A DNA stretch of 64,000 nucleotides from Frankia sp. AgB1.9 (GCF_016786355.1 NZ_JADWYX010000021.1:23197-87196), one strand, 5' to 3'. Shown: positions 1 to 9,956, numbered from the stretch's first letter. The notes: generated by a model from the letters alone, not told the origin. Program-made: numbers and translations.

Positions 1-102
1 CCGGGGGGGGGGGGGCCAGAAAACCCACCCCCCCGCCCGGGCCCCCCCCCCGGGGGGGCCCCCCCCCCCCCCCCGGGCCTGGGCCGCGGCGGGCGGGCGA
101 GG
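1..102. other. G/C homopolymer-rich window edge
   Basis: This stretch is almost entirely runs of G or C with one short A-containing interruption. No reading frame or RNA is recognisable. It looks like a low-quality contig end rather than biology, and the next gene's stop codon begins right after it. Confidence 0.6.
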
Positions 103-1287
103 TCACGCGGCGGCCTGGGAAGCGCCGAGCAGGTCGACGCAGTTGTCGCGCATGATCTTGCGAACGTCGCCCTCGGAGAACGCGCCGAGCTCCTTGCGGA
201 AGTCCAGTGGCTGGGCGACGCCCTCGCCGTGCGGCCAGTCGGAGCCGAACAGGATCCGGTCGACGCCGATCAGCTCGGCGAGCGCCGAGAGGTCCTCTTC
301 GAGGTAGGGCGTGACCCACAGGTGGTTGCGCAGGGTGTCGAGCGGGTCCTCGGCGAACGCCCACGGCCGCTGGTTGGCCTGCTTGCGCAGCCGCTTGACC
401 AGCAGCTCGATCCAGTCGGAGCCGTTCTCGATGCTGGCGACCCGCAGCGACGGATGACGCGTGAAGACGCCGTCGACGAGCAGCGAGGCCACGGTGTCGT
501 GGATGGCCCGGTCGGAGACCAGGACCCGGGTGAGGACGCTGATGTTGCCGTAGCCCTCGAACCGGGCGGTGCCGCCCCACGCGGTGGTCGACGCCTCGTA
601 GCCCGAGTCGCCCAGGTGGAAGGCGACCGGCACCGACGCCTCCGCGAGCCGCGCCCACACCGGGTCGTAGCGCTTGTCGCCGAGCGAGCGGGACGTGCCG
701 TGCTCGGCCGGCACCGGAGCCGGGCGGACGTGCACCATCCGCGCCCCCTGCGCGAGCAGCCACTCGATCTCGGCGACGGCGGCCACCGGGTCGGCGAGCG
801 ACAGCATCGGCACCCCGATCAGGCCGCGGTAGTCGAAGCCCCAGTCCTCGGCCAGCCAGCGGTTGAAGGCCGACAGGCTCGCCATCGTCGCGTCGATGTC
901 GTCCTTGAGCCCCTGCTCGACGCCCACGCCCAGCGTCGGGAAGAGCAGCACCGAGTCCAGTCCCTGTGCCGGAAGCAGGTCGGCGCGTACCTCACGGTCG
1001 CGGTACTCGGGCCGCAGCGGCTCGACCTGCATCAGCGTCCGCGGGTCGACGCCCGCCGGGATCTGGCCGCGGAAGAGCGGGTCCAGGCAGCCCGCGACGA
1101 CGATCGGGTCGAAGGTCGGGTTCGGAATGAAGCGGTTCACCTCACCGCCGACGAGCATCTTCACCCGGCGGCCCTGCTGGACCACCTGGACTCCGCGTTC
1201 GGTGAACTTCTTGGCCAGATGCCGGGTGAAGGCGTCCAGCGGCTCGTAGTAGTGGTTGTCGGCGTCGATGGAGCCGTAGTCGGCCAT
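103..1287 (-). CDS. Amidohydrolase family 2 metal-dependent hydrolase
   Basis: This 394-residue protein fits the amidohydrolase-2 (ACMSD-like) TIM-barrel family, which hydrolyses or decarboxylates small organic acids at a metal centre. The N-terminus has the metal-site pattern DADNHYYEP and the C-terminus has GSDWPH, whose Asp is the usual catalytic metal ligand. The frame extends further upstream, but the ATG at 1287 follows a strong CAGGAGGA ribosome-binding site and sits at the normal family start. The substrate cannot be read from the sequence. The gene stands alone, with an AT-rich palindrome about 140 bp upstream that may be its operator. Confidence 0.85.
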   Translation of the reverse strand: MADYGSIDADNHYYEPLDAFTRHLAKKFTERGVQVVQQGRRVKMLVGGEVNRFIPNPTFDPIVVAGCLDPLFRGQIPAGVDPRTLMQVEPLRPEYRDREVRADLLPAQGLDSVLLFPTLGVGVEQGLKDDIDATMASLSAFNRWLAEDWGFDYRGLIGVPMLSLADPVAAVAEIEWLLAQGARMVHVRPAPVPAEHGTSRSLGDKRYDPVWARLAEASVPVAFHLGDSGYEASTTAWGGTARFEGYGNISVLTRVLVSDRAIHDTVASLLVDGVFTRHPSLRVASIENGSDWIELLVKRLRKQANQRPWAFAEDPLDTLRNHLWVTPYLEEDLSALAELIGVDRILFGSDWPHGEGVAQPLDFRKELGAFSEGDVRKIMRDNCVDLLGASQAAA

Positions 1288-1425
1288 GAGATCCTCCTGC
1301 TGCCGGGCGGGCCGTGGGGCGGCCGGTGACGTCAGGACGCGCGAGCGGCGCCGGAGGCGGCAGCCGTCGGCCGCGCCCGTCAGCCGGGCCGGCCCGTGTG
1401 CCGACGCTACCCCATCGGTGTGAAG

Positions 1426-1437
1426 ATATCTAGATAT
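1426..1437. promoter_or_regulatory. Perfect AT-rich palindrome, candidate operator
   Basis: ATATCTAGATAT is a perfect 12-bp palindrome in an otherwise extremely GC-rich region. It lies in the divergent space between the amidohydrolase and the hybrid kinase. Such AT-rich dyads are typical repressor or activator sites in actinobacteria; the regulator is unknown. Confidence 0.4.
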
Positions 1438-1867
1438 ATTGCCGCCGCGAGCCGCCGCCCGCACTCGAGCCCACCCGAGCCGGCCGGGCCGGCCGAGCGT
1501 CCGCGCGCCGGTCCGACCCGCGGCGTCGACCCGTCAGGCGCTGGCCGTCGCGGCCGAAGGAATGCGGAGCTGTTCGTCTTTGTCCTGGTCCGGGTCACCC
1601 GGGCGGCCGGCCGCGAACAATGGTGACCGATACCTTCGCCGACGCCGCCGCGGTATTCCGGCGCGGCCTCATTTCGCGATTTGGCGCGTGTTACGGTGCT
1701 CGTCGCGCCGCCGTCCAGCTGGTCGCCTTCCGGGGGCCCGGCGGCGGACCTGCGGCTCGGCCGCGACGAGCACCCGCGTAAGCGCGGCGCCGCGGTTCCG
1801 TAAGTCGTTTTCCCCCCAAAATGACTGATGGAACGGAACGGGTTGCCATGCCGACAGAGCTCCCACG
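1438..1867. other. Intergenic region upstream of hybrid kinase
   Basis: No gene is supported here. Open frames on both strands lack family features and ribosome-binding sites. The stretch presumably carries the promoter of the downstream kinase, but no convincing -35/-10 pair was found. Confidence 0.4.
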
Positions 1868-3847
1868 ATGACGAACGTGGTCGCCAGCGTGGCGAACAGC
1901 GTCGTCGTCCTGACCTACCTGGCGATCTCGTTGACCATCGCGCGGGGGCTGTGGACCTCCGGCCAGTGGCGGACCAACAAGCTCGGCATGGCGACGTCGG
2001 CGATCTTCTTCACCTGCGCGCTCGGGCACGCGGCGCACGCGGTGGCCGCCATCGGGGCGCAGCTGCGCGGGCAGCCCGAGCACGACCATCTGGACGCGCC
2101 GGGGCTCGGCCCGGCGGGAGCGTTCTGGGACCTGGTCACCGCGGTCGTCGCCATCTGGTACTGGTCGCTGCGCAGCCGGTTCCCCGCCCTGGTCCGCGGC
2201 GCCGCGGTTTTCGAGGACCTGCGGCTGCGCCAGACCGCGGAGCGCCGGCTGCGGCTGTCCGAGCGCCGGTACCGCGGGATCGTCGAGACCACCAGCGAGG
2301 GCGTCGTGCTCATCGACGACGCAGGCCTGGTGGAGTACGCGAACGCGCAGTTCGCCGCCCTGGTCGGCTGCACGCCCCGTGAGGCCAGAGGGCGGGCCTT
2401 CACCGACCTGGTGGCGCCCCAGTACCGCGACCAGCTCGCCCAGGCGCTCGTCGGGGTCCGGGCGCAGGGCACCCAGCGGCTCGAGGCCGAGCTCGTGCCC
2501 GGCGGCGGCCGGACGGCGGACCGGTCCCCTGGCCAGCGGGTGCACGCGCAGATCGCGCTGACGGCCCGGGCCGAGTACGACGCGGCCTGGGCGGACGAGC
2601 CACCCCCTGGCGCCCACGCCGCCAGCGGCGGCGCGCTCGCGATGGTCGCGGACGTGACCGAGCGGCGCAACGCCGAGGCGCAGCTGCGCCAGTCGCAGCG
2701 CCTCGACGCGATCGGGCAGCTGGCCGGCGGCGTGGCCCACGACTTCAACAACCTGCTGACGGTGATCGACGGGTACGCGGCGATGCTGCTGGGCGAGGTC
2801 GAGGGCCCGGCGCGCCGGGACGTCACGGCCATCCAGGAGGCGGCGGCGCGGGCGTCGGCGCTGACCCGCCAGCTGCTGGCGTTCGCGCGGACCCAGCCGG
2901 TGCGGCCGGAGGCTGTCGACGTGGATGAGCTGGTGACCGGCATCGAGGACATGCTGCGGCGGCTGATCCGCGAGGACATCCAGATCACCGTCCGGGCGGC
3001 GGCCCGGGCGACCGTGTGGGCCGACCGGGGCCAGCTGGAGCAGGTGCTGATGAACCTGGCCGTCAACAGCCGGGACGCGATGCCCGACGGCGGCCGGCTC
3101 ACCATCAGCACCGCGCGCACCCCGGCCGGAGGCGCCGACGGCGACCAGGTGACGATCACCGTGGCCGACACCGGCCACGGCATCCCCGAGGACATCCAGC
3201 CGATGATCTTCGAACCGTTCTTCACGACGAAGGAGCCGGGGCAGGGCACCGGCCTGGGCCTGTCCACGGTCTACGGCATCGTGCGGCAGGCCGGCGGCGA
3301 CGTCGCCGTCGACTCCACCCCGGACCTCGGCACCGAGATCCAGGTCCGGCTGCCGGCGACGGCGACCGCCGCGGCGCCGCGCCAGGCCGGCCGGCGGCTC
3401 GTCGCCGACCGGCTCGCCGGCGGCCGGGGCACGATCCTGCTCGTCGAGGACGACGCCGAGATCCGCCGGCTGTCCGAGCGGATCCTGCTCGCCGCGGGCT
3501 ATGACGTGCTCACGGCCGCCGACGGGCGCAGCGCGCTCGACGTCGCGGCGTCCGCCCGCGCGCTCGACCTGCTGGTCACCGACGTGATCATGCCGCGGAT
3601 GAACGGGCGCCAGCTCGCCGACTGGCTGCGCGCCAGCCGGCCCGACCTGCCGGTCCTGTACGTCTCCGCCTACCCGCGTGGCCTGGTCAGCTCGAACCGG
3701 CCGGCCGGGCCCGACGGCGCCTACCTGGAGAAGCCGTACACGCCGTCGCTGCTCACCGCGAAGGTCAGCCTGCTGCTCGCCGCGGCCCGGACCGCCGGGT
3801 CCCGGCCGGGGGGTGGGTCCCCGACGGGCACCCCCGTCGGGGGCTGA
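1868..3847 (+). CDS. Membrane PAS hybrid histidine kinase with C-terminal receiver domain
   Basis: The 659-residue sensor has about three hydrophobic segments near residues 5-26, 42-64 and 84-103. A PAS domain follows (about 130-265). The histidine kinase core has the H-box [11 protein letters not shown] (His near residue 291), an N-box and the ATP-binding DTGHGIP and [11 protein letters not shown] motifs. A C-terminal receiver domain (about 525-645) carries the phospho-acceptor Asp in [12 protein letters not shown] near residue 571. The layout matches FixL/NtrB-like kinases fused to a receiver. No response regulator with an output domain lies beside it, so its target is unknown. The ATG at 1868 has only a weak ribosome-binding site. 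Confidence 0.88.
   Translation: MTNVVASVANSVVVLTYLAISLTIARGLWTSGQWRTNKLGMATSAIFFTCALGHAAHAVAAIGAQLRGQPEHDHLDAPGLGPAGAFWDLVTAVVAIWYWSLRSRFPALVRGAAVFEDLRLRQTAERRLRLSERRYRGIVETTSEGVVLIDDAGLVEYANAQFAALVGCTPREARGRAFTDLVAPQYRDQLAQALVGVRAQGTQRLEAELVPGGGRTADRSPGQRVHAQIALTARAEYDAAWADEPPPGAHAASGGALAMVADVTERRNAEAQLRQSQRLDAIGQLAGGVAHDFNNLLTVIDGYAAMLLGEVEGPARRDVTAIQEAAARASALTRQLLAFARTQPVRPEAVDVDELVTGIEDMLRRLIREDIQITVRAAARATVWADRGQLEQVLMNLAVNSRDAMPDGGRLTISTARTPAGGADGDQVTITVADTGHGIPEDIQPMIFEPFFTTKEPGQGTGLGLSTVYGIVRQAGGDVAVDSTPDLGTEIQVRLPATATAAAPRQAGRRLVADRLAGGRGTILLVEDDAEIRRLSERILLAAGYDVLTAADGRSALDVAASARALDLLVTDVIMPRMNGRQLADWLRASRPDLPVLYVSAYPRGLVSSNRPAGPDGAYLEKPYTPSLLTAKVSLLLAAARTAGSRPGGGSPTGTPVGG
3819..3842 (+). 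terminator. Hairpin at the end of the hybrid kinase gene
   Basis: CCCCGACGGG and CCCGTCGGGG form a perfect 10-bp stem with a 4-nt loop, ending just before the stop codon. There is no U tract, as is common in high-GC actinobacteria. It may end transcription or stabilise the message. Confidence 0.45.
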
Positions 3848-3855
3848 CCCCGCGC

Positions 3856-3882
3856 GGCCGGTCGGCCCGGAACGGACCGGCC
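3856..3882. terminator. Inverted repeat between convergent genes
   Basis: GGCCGGTC pairs with GACCGGCC across an 11-nt loop in the short gap between the convergent kinase and squalene-hopene cyclase genes. It could act as a bidirectional terminator. Confidence 0.4.
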
Positions 3883-3914
3883 GGCCACGGCGGGCTCGGC
3901 CGCGGCGGGCGGGC

Positions 3915-6248
3915 TCAGTGCCCCTTGCCCGCCAGGGCCGCCTGGTAGCGGCCGAGGGCCATGACCGGCCAGACCAGCCGGTACAGGTGGTAGTTGATGT
4001 AGAAGTAGCCGGCGAAGCCGGTCCCGGTGAAGTAGTCCTCGTCCCAGCTGCCCTCGGCCGTCTGGGTCTCGGCGAGCCAGGCGACGCCGCGGGCCGCCGC
4101 CTCGCCCTTCACGCCGTCGCCCACCCGGCCGGCCCCAATCAGCGCGAGCAGCGCCCACGCGGTCTGCGAGGCCGTGGAGACGCCGACTCCCGCGGTCGAC
4201 ATCTCGTCGTAGGAGTAGCAGGACTCGCCCCAGCCGCCGTCCGGGTTCTGCTTGGCGACCAGCCAGTCCGCGGCCCGCTGGATCGCCGGGTGCGACGCGG
4301 GCAGGCCCGCGGCGCGCAGCGCCGGGACGACCCCGCCGGTGCCGTACAGGTGGTTGACCCCCCAGCGGCCGTACCAGGAGCCGTCGGCCTCCTGCGAGTG
4401 CAGCAGCCACTCGACGCCCCGCTTCGTGCGCGGGTCGTCGCCCAGGCCCAGCTCGCCGAGCAGCTCGACGACGTGCGCGGTGACGTCCGCCGACGGCGGG
4501 TCGGTCAGCATCCCGAAGTCAGCGAACGGGATCTTGTAGACGAGCTCGCCGGCGTTGTCGACGTCGAACGCGCCCCAGCCGCCGTCGGCGCACTGCATGC
4601 CGAAGACCCACTGCAGGCCGCGGTAGGTGGCGGCGACGACCTTCTCGGGCCGCGGGTGGGCGACCCGCATGAGGGCCAGCATCACCTCGGCGGAGTCGTC
4701 GACGTCCGGGTAGGTGTCGTTGTCGAACTCGAACGACCAGCCGCCGGTCGGCACGTCCGGGATCGGCACCGACCAGTCACCGCGCCGCTCCCTGACCTCC
4801 TCGGCGAGCATCCAGTCGGCGGCCCTGACCAGGCTCGGGTCGTCGCGCGGGACGCCGGCGTCAGCGAGCGCGATCGTCGCCAGGCAGGTGTCCCAGACCG
4901 GGGACTGGCAGGCCTCCTGCATCCGGGCGCCGTCCGGGAGGGTCACGCTGTACTCGTCGAGTGAGCGCAGCGCGGCGGTCATCACCGGGTGGTCCACCGG
5001 GTAGCCGAGCACCCGCAACGCCATGATCGAGTAGACGGTCGGCGGCTGGATGCCGCCGAAGCAGCCGTCCGCCTCCTGGCGCACCACGATCCAGCGCTCC
5101 GCCAGACCCAGCGCGAGGGAGCGCACCGGCCTGATCGGGTGCCGGTGGTAGACGTGCAGGAAGCGGTCGATACCGCCGAACAGCAGGGCCCAGTTGACGT
5201 GGTCCAGGGCGGCCTGCCGCAGCACGCGGCGGGTCCGGAAGCCCACCCGGGCGACCAGGCGCGTGGGCAGCGGCAGGCCAGGGCCGCCGCCGTCCTTGGC
5301 CCGGCCCATGACGTCGGGCGCCGCGGGCCGGCCCTTGGCCTTGCGGCCGCCCTTCGCCGGCGCCGGCCTGGCGGGCCCGATGGCGAGCGCGGCCGGCTGC
5401 CGGAGGGTCTCGGTCCCGGGGGCCGGCTCGGAGAACATGTCGTCGATGGAGGCGTCGCGCCACGCGGTCGGCCCGTCGGCGGGGCCGGCCTTGCGCGCCT
5501 GCTTCCGCGCCGCGGCCGCCCGCTTCTTCTTGGTGGCCGGCGGGGGGAACAGCTCGGTGATCGGGAACGGCGGTGTCCCGGCCGGGCGGTGCGCCATCAG
5601 CACCATGATGGCCACGATGGTCTGCCGGCCCCAGGACGCGAACTTGTAGATCGACAGGGGCATCTTGGCCGGGACGAAGATCAGCTCCGGCGGCAGCACG
5701 GGAAGGTCCTCCCAGCGCCACCAGCCGAACAGCGCCAGCCAGATCCGGGTGAAGATCCGGGTCGCCGGCACGCCGCCGCGGGCCCGGGCCCAGGCGGCCG
5801 CCGCGCGCATGTGCGGGTCCTGCGGGCTGTCGCCGACCATCCGCAGCGCGACGTAGGACTCCACGGTGGCGTTCAGGTCGCCCGGACCGGCGTGGTAGAT
5901 CGGCCACGAGCCGTCGGCGTACTGCTTGGACCGGATGAAACGCGCGGTGCGTTCGGCCTGCTCGGGGTTCCAGATGCCGAGCCAGTGGCGCAGCATCAGG
6001 TCCTCGGAGTCCATCGTCGTGTTGGTCTCGAGGTCGCCCTTCCACCAGCCGGCCTCGTCCTGCAGCGACTTCAGGTGGGCTACCGCCCGCCCGAGGGTGT
6101 CGTCGGAGGCCGGCGACGGCGCCGGGCTCGGCTGGACCTCGACCGCGACGGTGCGCGCGACGAGGTCGTCTGCGGCGCCGCGCGGCGCGGGGGCGAAGGC
6201 CGCTTTCGGAGTCCCGGCGGCGAGTGCCGTCTCGTCAGTGGTGGTCAC
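3915..6248 (-). CDS. shc: Squalene-hopene cyclase
   Basis: This enzyme cyclises squalene to hopene/hopanol, the first committed step of hopanoid lipid synthesis at the cytoplasmic membrane. The protonating DXDD motif appears as DVDD near residue 514. QW repeats are plain (QCADGGWGAFD, QEADGSWYGRW, QNPDGGWGES). The GTG start at 6248 follows GAGAAAGG and begins the sequence VTTTDETAL; longer frames upstream look non-coding. At 777 residues it is longer than the usual ~630-680. The excess is a Lys/Ala/Pro-rich insert around residues 230-325, between the ITELF region and the conserved HAYHRRP-like region. No other hopanoid gene is adjacent. Confidence 0.93.
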   Translation of the reverse strand: MTTTDETALAAGTPKAAFAPAPRGAADDLVARTVAVEVQPSPAPSPASDDTLGRAVAHLKSLQDEAGWWKGDLETNTTMDSEDLMLRHWLGIWNPEQAERTARFIRSKQYADGSWPIYHAGPGDLNATVESYVALRMVGDSPQDPHMRAAAAWARARGGVPATRIFTRIWLALFGWWRWEDLPVLPPELIFVPAKMPLSIYKFASWGRQTIVAIMVLMAHRPAGTPPFPITELFPPPATKKKRAAAARKQARKAGPADGPTAWRDASIDDMFSEPAPGTETLRQPAALAIGPARPAPAKGGRKAKGRPAAPDVMGRAKDGGGPGLPLPTRLVARVGFRTRRVLRQAALDHVNWALLFGGIDRFLHVYHRHPIRPVRSLALGLAERWIVVRQEADGCFGGIQPPTVYSIMALRVLGYPVDHPVMTAALRSLDEYSVTLPDGARMQEACQSPVWDTCLATIALADAGVPRDDPSLVRAADWMLAEEVRERRGDWSVPIPDVPTGGWSFEFDNDTYPDVDDSAEVMLALMRVAHPRPEKVVAATYRGLQWVFGMQCADGGWGAFDVDNAGELVYKIPFADFGMLTDPPSADVTAHVVELLGELGLGDDPRTKRGVEWLLHSQEADGSWYGRWGVNHLYGTGGVVPALRAAGLPASHPAIQRAADWLVAKQNPDGGWGESCYSYDEMSTAGVGVSTASQTAWALLALIGAGRVGDGVKGEAAARGVAWLAETQTAEGSWDEDYFTGTGFAGYFYINYHLYRLVWPVMALGRYQAALAGKGH

Positions 6249-6510
6249 GGGAATGCCCTTTCTCCGCGTGCGCGGCGTTGCGTACGGCGATGACGTGACA
6301 TAGCGCGAAATAACGGGCGAGCAACGGCCGTCGGGTACCACGGGCCGGGTCGGGACGGGGACCAGCCGGGCTGTCCGCGCTGGAACGGCGGGGCGGGACG
6401 ACGGTCGCGGGGACGCGGCGCCGCTGGGACTGCCAGCCGCTGGGCTGACACGTGGAATCTGGTGACGGCCGCGGGCCTGGGGCGTGCGGGCCCCGGCCGG
6501 ACCGGGCGGC

Positions 6511-7431
6511 TCAGCCGCCAGCGGGGAGTGGTGGACCGGTTGGCTGGCCGGAGCGCGGCGCCGCCGGCGGCGGGCCCACCGTGCGGGCCGGTGCCGGGCT
6601 CGGGGCCGGACTCGGCACGCCGGGAGGACTGTCGGCGGGGACGAGCTGGTCGACGCAGTACTCGACGATCGCGAGCATCTCGTCAAGATCGTGGTCGCCG
6701 CGGGCGAACCAGGCCCGGATGCCCACCTGTACCGCGGCGAGGAAGGCGGCGGCGGTCAGCTGCGGGCGCAGGTCGACGCCACCGGGCGTCGGCCCGGCCG
6801 GCGCCGGGAAGCGGGGCCGGATGGCCGTGGCGAGCCGGTCACCGAGGCGCATCATCCGGGCCAGCATCGCGGCGCTGACCGCGGGCGCCGCGTCCTGGCT
6901 CAGCAGGTGCTCGACGTAGCCGCGGAACGCCGCCGGCCTGGGCGCCATGGCGACCCAGGCGTCGAGTGTGGCGGCGCGCAGCGCGGCGAGCGGTGGCTCG
7001 TCGCCCGGCCGGCGGCCGAGCGCGGCCAGCGCCAGCTCGCCGACCTCGTCGAGCGGGGCGAGCGCGACCTCCTCCTTGGTCGCGAAGTACCGGAAGAAGG
7101 TGCGCACCGACACGTCCGCGCCGGCGGCGATCGCCTCGATGGTGGTCGTGTCGTAGCCGTGCTCGGTGAACAGCGCGTGCGCCGTCTCGACGATCGTCTG
7201 CCGGGTGCGCAGCTTCTTGCGCTCCCGCAGCCCGCCGCCGGCGGCGTCGGCCTCGTCGGTCGGGTCGCCGCCGTCGGAAGTGGTGAGACCGGCGTCGTCC
7301 GCGGGCTGGAGGCGCTCGGTGCCGCCGTGCCGGCCGAGCGGCCGCAGCACCGGCGCGCCGACGGCCGCGGTGGCGCTCAGGCCGGCCAGCAGGCGGCGCG
7401 CGGCCGTTCCCTTCGCCGTGCCGGTCGTCAT
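6511..7431 (-). CDS. TetR family transcriptional regulator
   Basis: This 306-residue regulator has the TetR helix-turn-helix (TIEAIAAGADVSVRTFFRYF, about residues 100-119) preceded by an unusually long, poorly conserved N-terminal arm of roughly 75 residues. The C-terminal ligand domain ends in a Pro-rich tail. The ATG at 7431 follows GGGGAGGG. A shorter start closer to the DNA-binding domain is possible. It may control squalene-hopene cyclase (same strand, just downstream) or itself. The ligand is unknown. Confidence 0.82.
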   Translation of the reverse strand: MTTGTAKGTAARRLLAGLSATAAVGAPVLRPLGRHGGTERLQPADDAGLTTSDGGDPTDEADAAGGGLRERKKLRTRQTIVETAHALFTEHGYDTTTIEAIAAGADVSVRTFFRYFATKEEVALAPLDEVGELALAALGRRPGDEPPLAALRAATLDAWVAMAPRPAAFRGYVEHLLSQDAAPAVSAAMLARMMRLGDRLATAIRPRFPAPAGPTPGGVDLRPQLTAAAFLAAVQVGIRAWFARGDHDLDEMLAIVEYCVDQLVPADSPPGVPSPAPSPAPARTVGPPPAAPRSGQPTGPPLPAGG

Positions 7432-7645
7432 GGTCCCTCCCCGGGCGCGGGCGGTCGGGCCGTCCACGCGATCCGAGGAGATCGTATGACAAGGAATGGC
7501 AGATGGCACTAGCTGCCACTTTTTTGACAGTCGTGGTGGGCCGGGCGAATCGGACCGCTACCTGTGGTAACGCCCAGAGCCCGGGTGTGCCGAGCGCGCC
7601 GTCGCAGGGGCGTGCCGATCAGGCATGTGCCTGCCGCGCAGGAGT

Positions 7646-7679
7646 CGGCCCCCTTCCGCGCCAGTGCGGAAGGGGGCCG
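7646..7679 (-). terminator. Strong perfect hairpin downstream of the kelch gene
   Basis: Two perfectly complementary 14-base arms (7646-7659 and 7666-7679) flank a 6-nt loop, immediately downstream of the minus-strand kelch lipoprotein stop codon. It is the strongest terminator-type hairpin in the window, without a clear U tract. Confidence 0.65.
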
Positions 7680-7693
7680 AGAGGCGTCGCCGG

Positions 7694-8866
7694 CTACTGC
7701 GGTGTGAGCTCGGTAACGCCGTCGGAGACCTTCTTCGAGACCTCGCCGCCCAGCAGATAGGCGTTGTTGCCCGTCGCCGCCGAGGCGGCGTTCTCCACGC
7801 CCTCCGGCAGGTCGCCGGCGTCGCTGACGCTGTTGGTGGCCGGGTCGAACTTGTAGATCTTCGGCTGAGCCTGGCCGCCGGACTGGCCGCCGGCCAGGTA
7901 GGTGGTGCCGCCGACGGTGAACGCCGAGGCGTCCTTCAGGGCCGCGGGCAGCTTGCCGACCGTCTGGGTCTTGCCGGTGGCCGGGTCGAACTGCTGGATC
8001 GCGTCCGTCGGGCCGTCGGACGCCTCGCCTCCGAAGATGGTGACCTTCTGGTCGCTGCCGGTGCCGGTCGTGGCGACGGCCGGGTTGCGCACCGGCTTGT
8101 CGAGCTTGCCGGCGGTCTGGAAGGTCTTGCCGTCCTCGGTGGACCAGATGTCGCCCTGCGTGGACTTGCCGTCGTCGCCGCCGACCAGGTACGTCTTGCC
8201 GTTCGCCGTGGTGGCGTTGAGGTTCTCCCGGGGCGCCGGCAGCTTGCCGACGTCCTGGCTGGTCCCGCCCGAGTAGGTCTGGACGGTGTCGGTCACGCCG
8301 CTGGCGTCGTCGGAGCCCTTGGTGTTGCCGCCGTAGACGGTCGCGGTGCCGTTGACGACCGAGCTCGCGGCGTTCGCGACCGGTGTGTGCAGGGTGCCGG
8401 CCGAGGTGGCCGTCTTCGCGATCGGGTCGATCGAGGTGACCTGGTCGGTCGCCTTGCCGCCCGAGTCCTGACCGCCCAGGGCGAGCACCTTGCCGTTGTC
8501 GGCGACCGCCGTGGCGCCGGTCACGCCGTTCGGCAGCTTGTACGGCGCGGCGACGGCGGTCAGGTTCTTGCCGGCGGCACCCGGGCTCGCGGACCCGGTC
8601 GCGCTGCCCGTCGCGCTGGGCGAGCCGCTGCCCTCGGTGCCGGTCGCGGTCGAGCCCGGCGAAGCTGTGCCACTCTCGGTCGCCAGCGTCGTCGTCGGGA
8701 CGGTCGGGCCGGTCGTCAGGACCGTCTGGGCCGACGCGGGCGACTGGTCGCTGGAGCAGCCGGTCACCAGCGCGGCCGTCAGCAGGCAGCTGGCGGCGGC
8801 GGACGTCGCAAGGGCCGCCGGCCCGCGTCGGGGCCGCCGGGACGATGATCCATTGCGTGTGTTCAC
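7694..8866 (-). CDS. Kelch-repeat lipoprotein
   Basis: This 390-residue predicted lipoprotein starts with a basic region (RRPRRG), a hydrophobic segment and the lipobox LVTGC. A Ser/Thr/Gly-rich linker follows, then about six kelch-like blades of ~45 residues with recurring GG turns (ALGGQDSGG, TVYGGN, YLVGGDDG, TIFGGE, YLAGGQ, YLLGGE). These should form a beta-propeller outside the membrane, probably for binding protein or carbohydrate. The GTG at 8866 gives the best signal peptide; a GTG 24 bases upstream is an alternative. A strong terminator follows. The partner is unknown. Confidence 0.82.
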   Translation of the reverse strand: MNTRNGSSSRRPRRGPAALATSAAASCLLTAALVTGCSSDQSPASAQTVLTTGPTVPTTTLATESGTASPGSTATGTEGSGSPSATGSATGSASPGAAGKNLTAVAAPYKLPNGVTGATAVADNGKVLALGGQDSGGKATDQVTSIDPIAKTATSAGTLHTPVANAASSVVNGTATVYGGNTKGSDDASGVTDTVQTYSGGTSQDVGKLPAPRENLNATTANGKTYLVGGDDGKSTQGDIWSTEDGKTFQTAGKLDKPVRNPAVATTGTGSDQKVTIFGGEASDGPTDAIQQFDPATGKTQTVGKLPAALKDASAFTVGGTTYLAGGQSGGQAQPKIYKFDPATNSVSDAGDLPEGVENAASAATGNNAYLLGGEVSKKVSDGVTELTPQ

Positions 8867-9173
8867 GTCAGCATACTCACTCAGCGTGACGACCGCGACG
8901 AGTCGACCATGGGATCGCCCGGCGTGGCGGCGTGACTTCGGGCCGCCACGTACCCGGACCACACCGGGAACCCCGTCCAACCGTCCCTCGGCGTTGTCCA
9001 CCGTGTTGACGAGCCGCGGGCGAGGCGGATGATCAACTGACTTCGTCCGGCAGGCGACACCGCTGGCGGCGCCCGTGTGAACCGGGACGATGATGGCCAA
9101 ATCCCATTCGTTCGTGGGCGGTGTGGGCGCGAGCCCGCATCCTCGCCGCCCGGAGTGCTCTGGAGGGGCGGCC
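8867..9173. other. Divergent intergenic region between two lipoprotein genes
   Basis: About 300 bp separate the oppositely transcribed kelch and DUF732-like lipoprotein genes. Both promoters should lie here, but no hexamer pair stands out. No small gene is supported. Confidence 0.4.
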
Positions 9174-9956
9174 ATGCGGCCATGGAGGCTGGCGGCTCGG
9201 GCCGCCGTGGGGATGCTCGCCGGAGCGCTCGCGCTGGTCGTCGCCGGCTGCGGCCCGAACATCGAGAACGATCTGCCGCCCGCGACCGCCTCGCCGACCG
9301 GCACGACCAGCCCGGCCACCGTGACGCCGAGCGCGAGCCCGTCCTTGCCGCCTGGTGACCGGGCCTACCTGGCGCAGCTGGCCGCCACCCTGCCCGGCCT
9401 GAGCGCCGACGACGACTGGAAGATCGAGCAGGCGAGCTGGACCTGCCTGGAACTCGACGCGGGAATGACGCTGCGGGGCGCGGCGACCACCACCGCGCTG
9501 GTGTCGGACGACAAGCTCACCGTCGCCACCGCGACGACGCTGGCCCGCGCCGCGGTGCCCAACTACTGCCCGCGCCACGCCGCCGAGCTGGCCTTCGACG
9601 GCAACGCCCCGCTCGACCGCACCCTCGACGCGAACGGCCAGGGCGCCTGCTTCTGGCTCGACTACGCCCAGGAGCTGTCCAGCGGCGGGAAGCGGGTCGG
9701 CGACATAGACCTCGCCTACGCGGTGTTCGCCGCGGGCGCGAGCGCCAAGCGGGCGTTGCCCCCGGACTTCCGGGCCGCCTGGCTGGCCATGACCAGCGAC
9801 ATCAGCACCCCCCAGGGCATAGCCGACCGCGAGGCCCTGTGCGGGCAGCACGGCTGGCCGAGCGGGCTCGCCGGCACCGTCGGTGGCGGCGGCGGGAGCG
9901 GCGGCTCCGGCGGTGGGGGCACCGGCTCCACCGGCGGCGTCGGGCAGCCCGCCTGA
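9174..9956 (+). CDS. Secreted lipoprotein with DUF732-like N-terminal domain
   Basis: The 260-residue protein begins with a signal peptide and the lipobox LVVAGC, so it should be anchored outside the cell. After a Thr/Ser/Pro linker, residues about 60-130 resemble DUF732. This includes the spaced Cys pair WTCLELDAG and YCPRHA, probably a disulfide. A second Cys pair (GACFWLDYA, EALCGQHGW) suggests another small domain. The tail is Gly/Ser-rich. The ATG at 9174 follows GGAGGGG. The function of DUF732 proteins is unknown; the assignment is by pattern only. Confidence 0.7.
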   Translation: MRPWRLAARAAVGMLAGALALVVAGCGPNIENDLPPATASPTGTTSPATVTPSASPSLPPGDRAYLAQLAATLPGLSADDDWKIEQASWTCLELDAGMTLRGAATTTALVSDDKLTVATATTLARAAVPNYCPRHAAELAFDGNAPLDRTLDANGQGACFWLDYAQELSSGGKRVGDIDLAYAVFAAGASAKRALPPDFRAAWLAMTSDISTPQGIADREALCGQHGWPSGLAGTVGGGGGSGGSGGGGTGSTGGVGQPA

